Assembly: GCA_934339365.1 (NCBI GenBank)
Contig: CAKRHW010000004.1
Coordinates: 1 to 64,000 of the forward strand
Source of the DNA: an uncultured Lachnospiraceae bacterium
Lineage (GTDB): Bacteria > Bacillota > Clostridia > Lachnospirales > Lachnospiraceae
Reading direction: 5' to 3'
Length of the DNA stretch: 64,000 bases
Shown here: positions 16,666 through 25,391 of the stretch, piece after piece
How positions within the stretch are numbered: the first letter of the stretch is position 1
Layout: the number at the start of each line of letters is the position of its first letter
Translations under genes and position numbers: made by a program
Notes under the pieces: model-generated
What the model saw: the letters and a program-made list of their open reading frames with translations, nothing else
Database searches by the model: none
What the model was told of the DNA's origin: nothing

Positions 16666-17157
16666 ATGGGTAAAAGGGTAGCAAGAGTCGGTGTGTTTGC
16701 GGCACTGGCGATGATTTTTAGTTATGTAGAAGTTTTGATTCCGTTTCCAATTGGAATTCCGGGTGTAAAGCTTGGAATTGCCAATACAGTAATTGTGGCC
16801 GGACTCTATTTTTTAGATATAAAAGAAGTATGGATGATTTCCATGATCCGTATTTTTTTGATGGGGCTGTTATTCGGAAATGGAATATCGTTTCTATATA
16901 GTCTGGCAGGCGGAATTTTAAGTCTGACAGTGATGATGTTACTAAAGAAAATAAATCAATTATCGATGGCTGGTATCAGTGTTGCAGGAGCAGTGGCACA
17001 TAATATTGGACAGCTTTTGGCAGCAACAGTTGTACTTGGAAATATACATATCATGTATTATCTGGCAGTGTTATTATTTGCAGGTATTTTAACTGGATTA
17101 TTGATTGGTTTTTTGGCATCTAAAATTACAGGCTCTTTAAAATTAGTCTTAGGTTAG
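16666..17157 (+). CDS. Gx transporter family membrane protein (heptaprenyl diphosphate synthase component I-like)
   Basis: A 163-residue integral membrane protein with about five hydrophobic segments. It has the PF07456 signature region: FPIGIPGVKLGIANTVIVAGLYFL near residue 30. Despite the historic synthase-component name, it is a substrate-transport-like S-component relative (ECF-type) often found beside ApbE and FMN-binding proteins. Supply of a flavin or quinone precursor is a guess. The longer in-frame start at 16618 lies inside the preceding gene; GAAAGGAAATAAAA directly precedes ATG 16666, so that is chosen. It is the last gene of the apbE operon. Confidence 0.82.
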   Translation: MGKRVARVGVFAALAMIFSYVEVLIPFPIGIPGVKLGIANTVIVAGLYFLDIKEVWMISMIRIFLMGLLFGNGISFLYSLAGGILSLTVMMLLKKINQLSMAGISVAGAVAHNIGQLLAATVVLGNIHIMYYLAVLLFAGILTGLLIGFLASKITGSLKLVLG

Positions 17158-17202
17158 GTAATACAAACTTGAAATAGAACAAACTTATTACAAAGGATTA
17201 TT

Positions 17203-17224
17203 AGTCGTATCAGACGACTTTTAA
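17203..17224 (+). terminator. Weak terminator or attenuator before the surface-protein gene
   Basis: AGTCGT (17203-17208) and ACGACT (17214-17219) form a 6-bp stem with a 5-base loop, followed by TTTTAATATTATTTTT. It may reduce read-through from the flavin operon into the next gene. Confidence 0.45.
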
Positions 17225-17254
17225 TATTATTTTTACCAAAAGGAGGATCTATAT

Positions 17255-19975
17255 ATGAGGAACAAGAAAATGTTTCTAACACGTACCTTTGCATTTTTAG
17301 CAGCGGGTTCATTGGCAGTAAGTTCATATCCGACTGCAGTATTTGCAGATGGTGTAACCGTACAGGCAGCACAAACACAGGATCAGGAAAGTACACAGGA
17401 ATATACTTACGTATATGCAGGAATTTCCTGGGCAGATTATTGGAAGTCAGAAGGTGTTTATTGTAGTGGAGATATTACTGCAAAGAATGATAAAGTGGAT
17501 GCCAGAAATGAAAAGGATCGTGGTGCATTTGATGTGGTATCAAGAGCAACAGTGAATCATGGACTTCACAGAGGAAGCTATCAGTGTCTTGCAACTATTT
17601 ATGGAGATGACAAGAACAAGTATGAAGTATCGCATTGGAGTGCGGATGGAAAAACACTGTATTTAACAGATGGAAGAGAAGTTGGATACAATAAAGGTGT
17701 TTTAATCGTTGGAGATAAAACAGTAAAACTTGAGCATTATGAGGTAACAGGTATCAAATATGTACCGGTCAAAGTGAAGACAGCAGATTATGCTGAGTTT
17801 TGCAAAAAATATCCGGTAACGGAAAATGGCAAGGCACTTGTAGGTGGTTATGGAGAGGGAAGTATCAAATCATACGAAGAAACAGCAAATGTTACAGAAA
17901 AAACAAATGGATTAAAGACTGTAACAAAGAATGCAGACGGAACTTTTACATTCAGTGCAAGAGCAAAAGGAACAGATTCTGGTCTGAAAGATAAGAGTCT
18001 TCAAACGATTGATTCAAAAAATATTACTGTAACAGTAAAACCTGGGGACGGAGAATACGGAGAATTTCTTCGTGTGGATCTGACAGGTGCCGATTATAGT
18101 AAAATTGGAGAAAAAATGCAGGCAGTTCGCTGGGACTATTACGGAAACGATGCCTCAAGAAAAACAGCACTTGCTTCTTATGGAACAAAATTTGCAGCAG
18201 ATAACTGGATGCATAAATCCATGGGTGTACAGTTAGGTTTAACAGATTCTTTCCGTTGCCAGCTTCCAAAAGATACTTATGGAACCGGATACTGGACATT
18301 AACCATTTATGGTTTAGGAAATGAAGATTATGTTGTAAATTTTGAAGCAAAAGCTGAAAATATTGCAGATGATAATGTCGATGCAATAGAAAAGAATTAT
18401 GTTTTAATGAATATTCCGTATGCACAGTATTATAAAAATGAACAGGGAAAAAATACGGTAGATGCAGATATTGTTTCTTCTGCAACGAAGAATAAGACAA
18501 GAAATAGTGGACTTGTAAATGGTTCTTATCATGAAAAGGCAGATGGTTCAGAAATTACAGGTGTTACTTATCCGGTAAAATTAGGGTTAGGTGTTACTTA
18601 TGCGGACCTTGCAAAGTTCAAAGAAATTACAGATAAGGATTCTGTTGAAATTACGACAGAGCTGAAAGGACAGAAAAAAACAGAGACATTTACAGGAAAA
18701 GAAGCATTATTTGAAAACGCAAGTTATGCTTATTATAAGTTAAAAGAAGAACCTTCTTATTACAAAGTATTAACGAAAGATGCAAATGGAAATCTTTCAT
18801 TTAGTGAAGGGAAGGGAACAGAATCAGAAATCAAAGATGCAAAGGTAACATTTAAGAGTACTTCAAAATATGGAGATTATCAGTTAAATGTAGATAGTGA
18901 AACACTAAAAGGAACGACAGATGATCCGGTTACTGTTTATGGTGCAGTGCTTACAACAGAAGATGGATATCAGTATGGACTCCGTCATTTAGAGAATATC
19001 TGGAGAAATACAGAACTTGCATGGTGTGTAGGATACACAACATCGGTAAAGGGATGTCCGACAAATTCAAAATCTTATGAATCGATGATTGGAAAGACTC
19101 TTACAAATGTAACGTACTATACAAATAAGGGAACACTTAATCTGAAGTTCGATACACCAATTGTACTTCCAAAGAAATTTAAGTGTGACCTGACTGTGAA
19201 AGACGCTGTTGTTACAGATGGAAAAACAAGTGTCTCATTAGGAAAACTTCCAGAGGGATATGATCCAGAATATTCTGTTGAAAAATTAGAGGGAGCAACG
19301 GCAACAGCGACAGAGATTACCTTCCCTGCAACGACAAAAGCCAGACGTTATAATTATGTAGTACATGACAAAAAGGGCGTTTATGCAGACTTAAGTGTGA
19401 CCTTTAATATCACAGAACCGGCACAGCAGCCAAATACAAATCAGCCATCTACAAGCCAGCCATCCGCAGGACAGCCGGCAGGAAATCAGCAGACAAACCA
19501 GACAACAACAGATGCATCAAAGACAACAACGACTGCGGCAGCCATCAAAAAGGGAGAAACATTTGTTGTAAAGGGAGTCAGATATAAAGTAACTAATGCC
19601 AGAAAGGGAAAAGAAAGCATTGCAGCAATTGGACTTGTCAAAAAGACAGCAAAGAATCTTGTGATACCAAATCAGGTAACATGGAAAAAGAAAACATTAA
19701 AAGTAACTTCAATTGGAGCAAAGGCATTTACGAATGTTAAGAACTTGAGAAAAGTTACCATCGGTGCAAATGTAACTGTCATTGGAAAACAGGCATTTGC
19801 AAAGAATAAAACACTTTCTACGATAATTGTTAAGTCTAAGAACTTAAAAACAGTTGGAACCGCGGCACTTAAGAGCGGAAGTAAGAAAGTAACTGTAAAA
19901 GTTTCAGCAGCAAAAGTTAAGGCTTATAAGAAACTTTTGAAGAAGCAGGGAAAAACTGTAATTGTAAAGAAATAA
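17255..19975 (+). CDS. Secreted Tp47-like repeat protein with C-terminal leucine-rich repeats
   Basis: A 906-residue exported protein. Residues 1-32 form a signal peptide ending ATAVFADG-like (SYPTAVFADG). Two large related units follow, one near 50-340 starting YVYAGISWADYWKSEGVY and one near 370-680 starting YVLMNIPYAQYYKNE; both contain a VSRATVNHGL- or VSSATKNKTR-type motif. These resemble the Tp47 (treponemal penicillin-binding lipoprotein) domains often found in Lachnospiraceae surface proteins. A Pro/Gln/Thr/Ser linker near 725-765 leads to a BspA-type leucine-rich region (SIGAKAFTNVKNLRKVTIG, about 815-880) and a very basic end. AAAGGAGG precedes the ATG. Penicillin binding is not implied. 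Its position after the flavin operon may or may not be functional. Confidence 0.72.
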   Translation: MRNKKMFLTRTFAFLAAGSLAVSSYPTAVFADGVTVQAAQTQDQESTQEYTYVYAGISWADYWKSEGVYCSGDITAKNDKVDARNEKDRGAFDVVSRATVNHGLHRGSYQCLATIYGDDKNKYEVSHWSADGKTLYLTDGREVGYNKGVLIVGDKTVKLEHYEVTGIKYVPVKVKTADYAEFCKKYPVTENGKALVGGYGEGSIKSYEETANVTEKTNGLKTVTKNADGTFTFSARAKGTDSGLKDKSLQTIDSKNITVTVKPGDGEYGEFLRVDLTGADYSKIGEKMQAVRWDYYGNDASRKTALASYGTKFAADNWMHKSMGVQLGLTDSFRCQLPKDTYGTGYWTLTIYGLGNEDYVVNFEAKAENIADDNVDAIEKNYVLMNIPYAQYYKNEQGKNTVDADIVSSATKNKTRNSGLVNGSYHEKADGSEITGVTYPVKLGLGVTYADLAKFKEITDKDSVEITTELKGQKKTETFTGKEALFENASYAYYKLKEEPSYYKVLTKDANGNLSFSEGKGTESEIKDAKVTFKSTSKYGDYQLNVDSETLKGTTDDPVTVYGAVLTTEDGYQYGLRHLENIWRNTELAWCVGYTTSVKGCPTNSKSYESMIGKTLTNVTYYTNKGTLNLKFDTPIVLPKKFKCDLTVKDAVVTDGKTSVSLGKLPEGYDPEYSVEKLEGATATATEITFPATTKARRYNYVVHDKKGVYADLSVTFNITEPAQQPNTNQPSTSQPSAGQPAGNQQTNQTTTDASKTTTTAAAIKKGETFVVKGVRYKVTNARKGKESIAAIGLVKKTAKNLVIPNQVTWKKKTLKVTSIGAKAFTNVKNLRKVTIGANVTVIGKQAFAKNKTLSTIIVKSKNLKTVGTAALKSGSKKVTVKVSAAKVKAYKKLLKKQGKTVIVKK

Positions 19976-19990
19976 GAAAATTTCAACAAT

Positions 19991-20049
19991 AAAAGCAGTT
20001 CCATCTTTCCGCCAGAATCAGTCTTGTGGAGAGGTGGAATTGCTTTTTC
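19991..20049 (+). terminator. Terminator of the Tp47-like gene
   Basis: AAAAGCAGTTCCA and TGGAATTGCTTTTT pair to form a long interrupted stem with inner CC/GG pairs, ending in five T. Confidence 0.8.
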
Positions 20050-20052
20050 TCA

Positions 20053-20081
20053 TTGTATTGTAAGGGAAATAGTGCTATAAT
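20053..20081 (+). promoter_or_regulatory. Promoter of the gdpP-rplI-dnaB operon
   Basis: TTGTAT (20053-20058), a 17-base spacer and TATAAT (20076-20081), 48 bases before the gdpP start. Confidence 0.7.
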
Positions 20082-20128
20082 CAAATTTAAGTATATGTGT
20101 ATATCAAGGGATGTACATGGAGGTTGGA

Positions 20129-22180
20129 ATGAGGAATAAGATCAAGTTGAAAGGAAGCCTTAAGAGATATATGCGATGGCCAATCCTGATGAGTCTTATG
20201 TTGATTCTGGTTAATCTGGTGATATTTGCAATCGACAGGAAGGCAGGATGGGTACTGGCATCGGCTACATTTATATACATTGTTGTATCGATTTGTATCT
20301 ACAAGATAAAGAGGCCGAGCGTTCTTAAGAGCATGATCGATTTTGCAACAGAGTACGGAGTGTTGCAGAGAGCGATATTAAAAGAACTGTCAATTCCATA
20401 TTGTATATTAGATATTGATGGGAAGATTTTGTGGTACAATAACCGCTTTCAGGATTTGTTTGGGGATTCTGTGCGAATCTCACTGAACAAACATTCCATT
20501 GGTTCTATTTTTTCGGAAATATCAGAGACTGAATTACGATTTCAAGAGAAAAGCAGAATGGTTGAGATCGATTATGAAGGACAGTATTTTCAGGTGGAAC
20601 TAAAGAGAATGAATGTTGCAGATGCATTTGACCAGGCAGCAGTTGCAGAATCGGTTCCGGATGATTATCTTATGGCAGTAACCTTTTACGACAAGACAGA
20701 GATTAAGCATTTGGTAAAAGAAAACCAGGATCAGAGAATGGTAGCCGGTTTGATTTATATTGATAATTATGATGAAGCATTAGAGAGTATTGAAGATGTG
20801 CGTCGTTCTTTACTGGTTGCACTGATTGACCGTAAGATTAATAAGTATATCTCGAATGTGAATGGAATTGTGAAGAAGTTAGAGAAGGATAAGTACTTTA
20901 TTGCGGTAAAGCAAAAATATGTCAGTACGATGCAGAGCAATAAGTTTGCCCTTCTCGATGATGTTAAGACAGTAAATATTGGAAATAAGATGCCGGTGAC
21001 AATCAGTATTGGACTTGGAATCGGCGGAGAAAATTATATTCAGAATTGTGATTTCTCAAGAACAGCGATTGATTTAGCATTAGGACGTGGTGGTGACCAG
21101 GCAGTGTTAAAGGTTGGAGAGAAGGTTTATTACTACGGTGGAAAGTCTAAGAGTGTTGAGAAGAATACAAGAGTGAAGGCCAGAATCAAGGCACATGCAC
21201 TAAGAGAGATTCTTGCAACGAAGGACAAAGCGATTATTATGGGGCATTCCATTGGGGATATTGATTCGCTTGGTGCTGCCATTGGAATTTATCGTGCGAT
21301 TAAGACCTTTGAGAAGAAATCTCATATTGTAATCAATACGGTAACCAGTTCACTGAGACCGATGTATGAGAGATTCTCAGAAGAGGCAGGATATGAGGAA
21401 GATTTATTTATATCAAGTTCTCAGGCACTTGATATGATTGATGATAATACACTTGTGATTGTGGTAGATGTGAACCGGCCAAGTTATACAGAGTGTCCGG
21501 AACTGATTTCTAAATCAAAAGCAACGGTTATTCTTGATCATCACAGACAAAGTTCAGAGACAATCAGTAATGCTGTACTTTCTTATATTGAACCATATGC
21601 TTCATCTGCATGTGAGATGGTTGCGGAAGTTCTACAATATATTCGGGATAATGTAAGATTAACACCACAGGAAGCAGATGCTTTATATGCCGGAATTATG
21701 GTAGACACGAATAATTTTACGAATAAGACAGGTGTCAGAACTTTTGAAGCAGCTGCATTTTTAAGAAGAAATGGTGCAGATGTCATCCGGGTTAAGAAGC
21801 TGTTCCGGGATAGTGCGAAAGAGTATAAAGCAAAAGCAGAGGCAATTGAAAAAGCAGAGATTTTTGATGATGTATTTATTATTACTGAGTGTGCATCAAA
21901 GGGCTTAGAGAGTCCGACGGTAATAGGTGCACAGGCGGCAAATGAATTATTAAATATCAAAGATATCCGGGCATCCTTTGTTGTGACAGAGTATAATGAT
22001 AAGATTTATATCAGTGCCAGATCCATTGACGATGTCAATGTACAGCTGATTATGGAACGGCTTGGTGGAGGCGGACATCTGAATGTGGCAGGAGCACAGT
22101 TAGAAGGATATACACTAGATCAGGCGAAGGAAATCGTAAAACAGACAGTAGAACAAATGAATGCAGATGGTGATTTTTAG
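20129..22180 (+). CDS. gdpP: Cyclic-di-AMP phosphodiesterase GdpP (DHH family)
   Basis: Membrane phosphodiesterase that hydrolyses c-di-AMP to pApA. The 683-residue protein follows the GdpP plan: two N-terminal transmembrane helices (about 15-60), a degenerate PAS-like domain (about 75-150), a highly modified GGDEF domain (about 170-300), then DHH and DHHA1 domains (about 335-675). The DHH motifs are present: GHSIGDIDSLGAAIG near 372, VVVDVNRPS near 448 and ILDHHR near 470; the DHHA1 end has GGGGHLNVAGAQ. ATG 20129 follows GGAGGT closely and matches homologue N-termini; ATG 20111 is in frame but has no good site. It is followed by rplI and dnaB, the order seen in many Firmicutes. Confidence 0.92.
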   Translation: MRNKIKLKGSLKRYMRWPILMSLMLILVNLVIFAIDRKAGWVLASATFIYIVVSICIYKIKRPSVLKSMIDFATEYGVLQRAILKELSIPYCILDIDGKILWYNNRFQDLFGDSVRISLNKHSIGSIFSEISETELRFQEKSRMVEIDYEGQYFQVELKRMNVADAFDQAAVAESVPDDYLMAVTFYDKTEIKHLVKENQDQRMVAGLIYIDNYDEALESIEDVRRSLLVALIDRKINKYISNVNGIVKKLEKDKYFIAVKQKYVSTMQSNKFALLDDVKTVNIGNKMPVTISIGLGIGGENYIQNCDFSRTAIDLALGRGGDQAVLKVGEKVYYYGGKSKSVEKNTRVKARIKAHALREILATKDKAIIMGHSIGDIDSLGAAIGIYRAIKTFEKKSHIVINTVTSSLRPMYERFSEEAGYEEDLFISSSQALDMIDDNTLVIVVDVNRPSYTECPELISKSKATVILDHHRQSSETISNAVLSYIEPYASSACEMVAEVLQYIRDNVRLTPQEADALYAGIMVDTNNFTNKTGVRTFEAAAFLRRNGADVIRVKKLFRDSAKEYKAKAEAIEKAEIFDDVFIITECASKGLESPTVIGAQAANELLNIKDIRASFVVTEYNDKIYISARSIDDVNVQLIMERLGGGGHLNVAGAQLEGYTLDQAKEIVKQTVEQMNADGDF

Positions 22181-22216
22181 ACAGAATGATACAGGAAAAT
22201 AAAAAGGAGGCACAAT

Positions 22217-22663
22217 ATGGAAGTAATTTTATTACAGGATGTAAAAGCATTAGGGAAAAAGGGAGATTTAGTGAAAGTGAATGAAGGATATGCCAGAAAT
22301 TTTATCCTTCCAAAGAAGCTTGGTGTAGAGGCTACAAATAAAAACAGAAATGATTTGAAACTGAAACAGGCAAATGATGCAAAGGTTGCACAGGAAAAAT
22401 TAGACGAAGCAAAGAGAATTGCAAAGCTTTTAGAAGAAGGAGATGTTCAGGTAACCATTAAGGGTGGAAATGGTGGACGTTCCTTTGGTTCAGTGTCTAA
22501 TAAGGAAATTGCAGAGGCAATAAAAGAACAGAAGAATTTAGAAGTAGATAAGAAAAAGATTGTTCTTGCAAGCCAGATTAAGTCAGCAGGACGTTTTGAA
22601 GTAACAGTGAAGCTTCACAAGGACGTTGCAGCAAAACTTGCAGTGAAGGTTGTAGAAGTTTAG
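22217..22663 (+). CDS. rplI: Large-subunit ribosomal protein L9
   Basis: Binds 23S rRNA in the 50S subunit. The N-terminal domain has the L9 signature MEVILLQDVKALGKKGDLVKV and GYARNFILPKKLGV, followed by a long central helix (about 45-75, KLKQANDAKVAQEKLDEAKR) and the C-terminal domain with GGRSFGSVSNKEIAEAI. Length (148 residues) is typical. AAAAAGGAGG precedes the ATG. It is the middle gene of gdpP-rplI-dnaB. Confidence 0.97.
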   Translation: MEVILLQDVKALGKKGDLVKVNEGYARNFILPKKLGVEATNKNRNDLKLKQANDAKVAQEKLDEAKRIAKLLEEGDVQVTIKGGNGGRSFGSVSNKEIAEAIKEQKNLEVDKKKIVLASQIKSAGRFEVTVKLHKDVAAKLAVKVVEV

Positions 22664-22685
22664 AAAATAATCGGAGGAATCAGCT

Positions 22686-24017
22686 GTGGATGAAGCATTA
22701 ATAAAGAAAGTTATGCCACATAGCATGGAAGCGGAGCAGTCTGTAATCGGATGTATGCTTATGGATGCAGATGCCATTATTACGGTTCAGGAGATTTTAA
22801 AGCCGGAAGATTTTTATGGAAAACAGCACCAGATGTTGTATGAATCAATGATTCAGCTTTCTGATCAGGGAAAAGCCGTAGATGTGTTAACATTAAAGGA
22901 ACAGCTTGAATTGAATGGAGCACCGCCGGAACTAGGCAGTCTGGAATTTTTAAAGGAATTGTTATCATCTGTTCCAACATCTGTAAATGCACGTGATTAT
23001 GCCAATATCGTAAAGGAGAAGGCTGTTTTAAGAAGGATTATCCGGACAACAGAAGATATTTCGAATCGTTGTTATTTAGGGCATGAGGACGTTGAAGAGA
23101 TTTTAACAGATACCGAAAAACAGGTATTTGATCTGGTTCAGACAAGAGGGGTCTCAGATTATGAACCGATTCGTGATGTGGTACTTCGGTCATTAGATAA
23201 GATTGAGTCAGCCTCGAAGACACAGGGTGTCGTAACAGGAATTCCAACAGGATTTATTGATTTAGATTATAAGACGGCAGGATTTCAGCCGTCTGATTTA
23301 ATTTTAATTGCTGCCAGACCGGCAATGGGAAAAACAGCATTTGTATTAAATCTTGCGGAATATATGTGCTTTAAGAAGAAGTATACAGCAGCGATCTTTA
23401 GTCTGGAAATGTCAAAAGAGCAGTTAGTAAATCGTCTTCTTTCTATGGAATCGAAAGTAGATGCACAGAATATCCGAACGGGTAATCTAAATGATGGCGA
23501 ATGGGATCAGCTGATTGAAAGTGCATCAGTGGTTGGTAATTCGAATCTGATTATTGATGATACATCTAGTATTTCGATTTCAGAATTGCGCTCAAAATGC
23601 AGAAAATTCAAGGCAGAATATAATTTAGGAATTATTATTATAGATTATTTGCAGTTAATGACTGCCGGAGGCAGGCAAGAGAGCCGTCAACAGGAGATTT
23701 CTACGATCTCAAGATCACTAAAGGGACTGGCAAGGGAATTAAATGTGCCTGTTGTGGCATTGTCACAGTTAAGTCGTGCGGTAGAATCGAGAGATGATAA
23801 AAGACCAATGTTATCGGATCTGCGTGAATCCGGAGCCATTGAGCAGGATGCAGATATGGTTATGTTCTTATATCGTGATGATTATTATCACCCGGATACA
23901 GAGGAAAAGGGAGTGGCAGAAGTCATTATTGCAAAGCAGAGACATGGTACCGTAGGAACTGTCAAATTATTATGGTTACCGAATTATACAAAATTCGTCA
24001 ATCGAGAAAGGGAATAA
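22686..24017 (+). CDS. dnaB: Replicative DNA helicase
   Basis: Hexameric helicase of the replisome. The N-terminal domain (about 8-110; PHSMEAEQSVIGCML) is followed by the RecA-like helicase domain (about 175-440) with Walker A ARPAMGKTAF near 210, the EMSKEQLVNRLL segment, Walker B IIIIDYLQLM near 320 and the DLRESGAIEQDADMV arginine-finger region near 380. No intein interrupts these motifs. Translation starts at a GTG placed 8 bases after CGGAGG; no alternative ATG has a better site until the conserved N-terminus is lost. It lies 22 bases after rplI and ends the operon at a terminator. Confidence 0.96.
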   Translation: MDEALIKKVMPHSMEAEQSVIGCMLMDADAIITVQEILKPEDFYGKQHQMLYESMIQLSDQGKAVDVLTLKEQLELNGAPPELGSLEFLKELLSSVPTSVNARDYANIVKEKAVLRRIIRTTEDISNRCYLGHEDVEEILTDTEKQVFDLVQTRGVSDYEPIRDVVLRSLDKIESASKTQGVVTGIPTGFIDLDYKTAGFQPSDLILIAARPAMGKTAFVLNLAEYMCFKKKYTAAIFSLEMSKEQLVNRLLSMESKVDAQNIRTGNLNDGEWDQLIESASVVGNSNLIIDDTSSISISELRSKCRKFKAEYNLGIIIIDYLQLMTAGGRQESRQQEISTISRSLKGLARELNVPVVALSQLSRAVESRDDKRPMLSDLRESGAIEQDADMVMFLYRDDYYHPDTEEKGVAEVIIAKQRHGTVGTVKLLWLPNYTKFVNRERE

Positions 24018-24057
24018 TAGAAAAAACAGTTCTAGGCTGGTTGAAAAATATTTTAGG

Positions 24058-24090
24058 AGTCGGTATACTAAATGTAGACCGGCTTTTTTC
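24058..24090 (+). terminator. Terminator of the gdpP-rplI-dnaB operon
   Basis: AGTCGGT and ACCGGCT pair (one wobble) around a 13-base loop, followed by TTTTTT. Confidence 0.75.
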
Positions 24091-24161
24091 TTAACTAAAT
24101 CAAAAAGAAAAGCTGGATAGGATATCCTGGTTTACAGGGAAAATAGTATAGGAGGTTCAGA

Positions 24162-24809
24162 ATGGACAAGAAGCGGTTTATGATTTCTGATGCAGCGAAA
24201 CTGGTAGATGTAGAATCCCATGTGCTGCGTTATTGGGAAGAAGAACTAGAGATAAATATCCCGCGAAATGAAATGGGACACCGCTACTATACAGAGAATG
24301 ATATTAATTTACTAAAGAAGGTAAAGGAATTAAAAGAACAGGGTTATGGGTTAAAAATAATTCGAACCCTGGTAAAAGAGATGGCAGAGGGAAAAGAAAT
24401 CACTCCGCCACCACTAGAAGAAACATTAGAAGAGGCTGTTGTTGCAAAAATTACATCCGATCAGGGAATCTTAGAGGAAGAAGCAGGAACAAAAAAAGAA
24501 GAGAAAATGGAACAGTTCAAGCAGATTCTGGGAAATATTGTAACACAGGCTTTAAAAGAGAATAATTTAGATCTAAGTCAGGAAGTAAGTACTGTAGTAA
24601 GTGAAAATGTGATCAAAGAGATGAATTATTTAACAAAGATGAAAGAAGAGCAGGAGGAGAGACGTTATCAGAAGTTAGATGAGACAATTCGGAGTTACCA
24701 GCAGGGACGGGCACAGGTAGCTGCAACGGAGATTGCAGGGAAACAAAAACGGGGATGGTTTCATAGACGTAAAAAAGATAAAAAATCTCAGGAAAAAAAG
24801 AAGCAATAA
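24162..24809 (+). CDS. MerR-like transcriptional regulator with coiled-coil C-terminus
   Basis: A 215-residue protein with a MerR-type winged helix at the N-terminus (about 5-72): MISDAAKLVDVESHVLRYWEEE, then GHRYYTENDINLLKKVKELKEQGYGLKIIRTLV. The remainder lacks any known effector domain and is charged and helical, with a Gln/Glu/Lys-rich end (RRKKDKKSQEKKKQ) that could bind nucleic acid or be disordered. Clostridial relatives occur beside dnaB; their targets are not known to me. An AGGAGG site lies before the ATG. Its -10/-35 region is not obvious in the 70 bases after the dnaB terminator. Confidence 0.78.
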   Translation: MDKKRFMISDAAKLVDVESHVLRYWEEELEINIPRNEMGHRYYTENDINLLKKVKELKEQGYGLKIIRTLVKEMAEGKEITPPPLEETLEEAVVAKITSDQGILEEEAGTKKEEKMEQFKQILGNIVTQALKENNLDLSQEVSTVVSENVIKEMNYLTKMKEEQEERRYQKLDETIRSYQQGRAQVAATEIAGKQKRGWFHRRKKDKKSQEKKKQ

Positions 24810-24885
24810 TTGGAAAAAAGCCAAAAGTGTAGAAAAAATCAGCCTTAATGAGACACTTATTGAGAAAAGAAAAAACAAAAAACAC

Positions 24886-24914
24886 TTGTTTTTATTGAGA
24901 AAATATATTATTAT
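24886..24914 (+). promoter_or_regulatory. Promoter of the ferredoxin gene
   Basis: TTGTTT (24886-24891), a 17-base spacer and TATTAT (24909-24914). It implies a leader of about 165 bases before the coding start. Confidence 0.6.
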
Positions 24915-24927
24915 AACCATATAAGGA

Positions 24928-25068
24928 CGGTGACGGGTTTGAAGCCTGGCATCGAAAATTTATTCTTATATAAGCGAAGATGCACTTGTCGGTACATGGT
25001 GAATATGGTTTTAGATTCATTTTTAAGTGCATACATAAGCGGATGAGAATCTATTAGGATTTAGATTA
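24928..25068 (+). ncRNA. Structured 5' leader upstream of the ferredoxin, possible cis-regulatory RNA
   Basis: Three helices can be drawn. P1: CGGTG (24928-24932) with CATCG (24950-24954), an A/G mismatch, and CGGGTT (24934-24939) with AGCCTG (24943-24948) around a TGA loop. P2: ATTCTTAT (24962-24969) with ATGAGAAT (25043-25050), enclosing ATGCACTT (24980-24987) with AAGTGCAT (25025-25032). The internal loop between the two P2 helices carries ATAAGCG on both sides. P3: AATCTA with TAGATT (about 25048-25068), directly before the ribosome binding site; P3 overlaps the 3' strand of P2, so the two could exclude each other. I do not recognise it as a known riboswitch class. Confidence 0.5.
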
Positions 25069-25084
25069 AAGGAGGTATTTGACG

Positions 25085-25255
25085 ATGGCAAGAGTTATTT
25101 CAGATGCATGTGTTAGTTGTGGAACTTGTGAAGCTGAATGCCCAGTTGGAGCAATCTCACAGGGAGATACACAGTACGTTGTGAATGCAGATGCGTGCGT
25201 AGATTGTGGAGCATGTGAAGCAGCATGTCCAACAGGAGCAATTTCAGAGCAGTAA
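25085..25255 (+). CDS. Small 2[4Fe-4S] ferredoxin
   Basis: A 56-residue clostridial-type ferredoxin. The two cluster motifs are CVSCGTCEAECP (from residue 9) and CVDCGACEAACP (from residue 38), each CX2CX2CX3CP, arranged in the usual internal repeat with VGAIS and TGAIS after each. It carries low-potential electrons between cytoplasmic enzymes such as pyruvate:ferredoxin oxidoreductase and hydrogenase, and could feed the NapH-like protein at 15391 (inference). AAAGGAGG lies before the ATG. It is monocistronic, between its own promoter and the terminator at 25328. Confidence 0.95.
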   Translation: MARVISDACVSCGTCEAECPVGAISQGDTQYVVNADACVDCGACEAACPTGAISEQ

Positions 25256-25266
25256 GCAATGAATGC

Positions 25267-25303
25267 AACAGATAAGATTAGAAACGTGGCGTTTCCATCT
25301 GTT
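25267..25303 (+). repeat. Hairpin in the ferredoxin 3' untranslated region
   Basis: AACAGAT (25267-25273) pairs with ATCTGTT (25297-25303), enclosing GAAAC (25281-25285) with GTTTC (25291-25295). It has no T tract and lies ahead of the true terminator, so it may protect the transcript 3' end. Confidence 0.45.
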
Positions 25304-25327
25304 TCATAATAGCTATAGGAATATAGC

Positions 25328-25366
25328 AGAAGAGACGAACAATAAAATGTTCGTCTCTTCTTTTTG
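25328..25366 (+). terminator. Terminator of the ferredoxin gene
   Basis: GAAGAGACGAACA (25329-25341) and TGTTCGTCTCTTC (25348-25360) form a perfect 13-bp stem followed by TTTTT. The convergent AI-2E gene ends 26 bases further on and may share the hairpin. Confidence 0.92.
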
Positions 25367-25391
25367 ATTTAGATGTTTAGACACTGTAATC

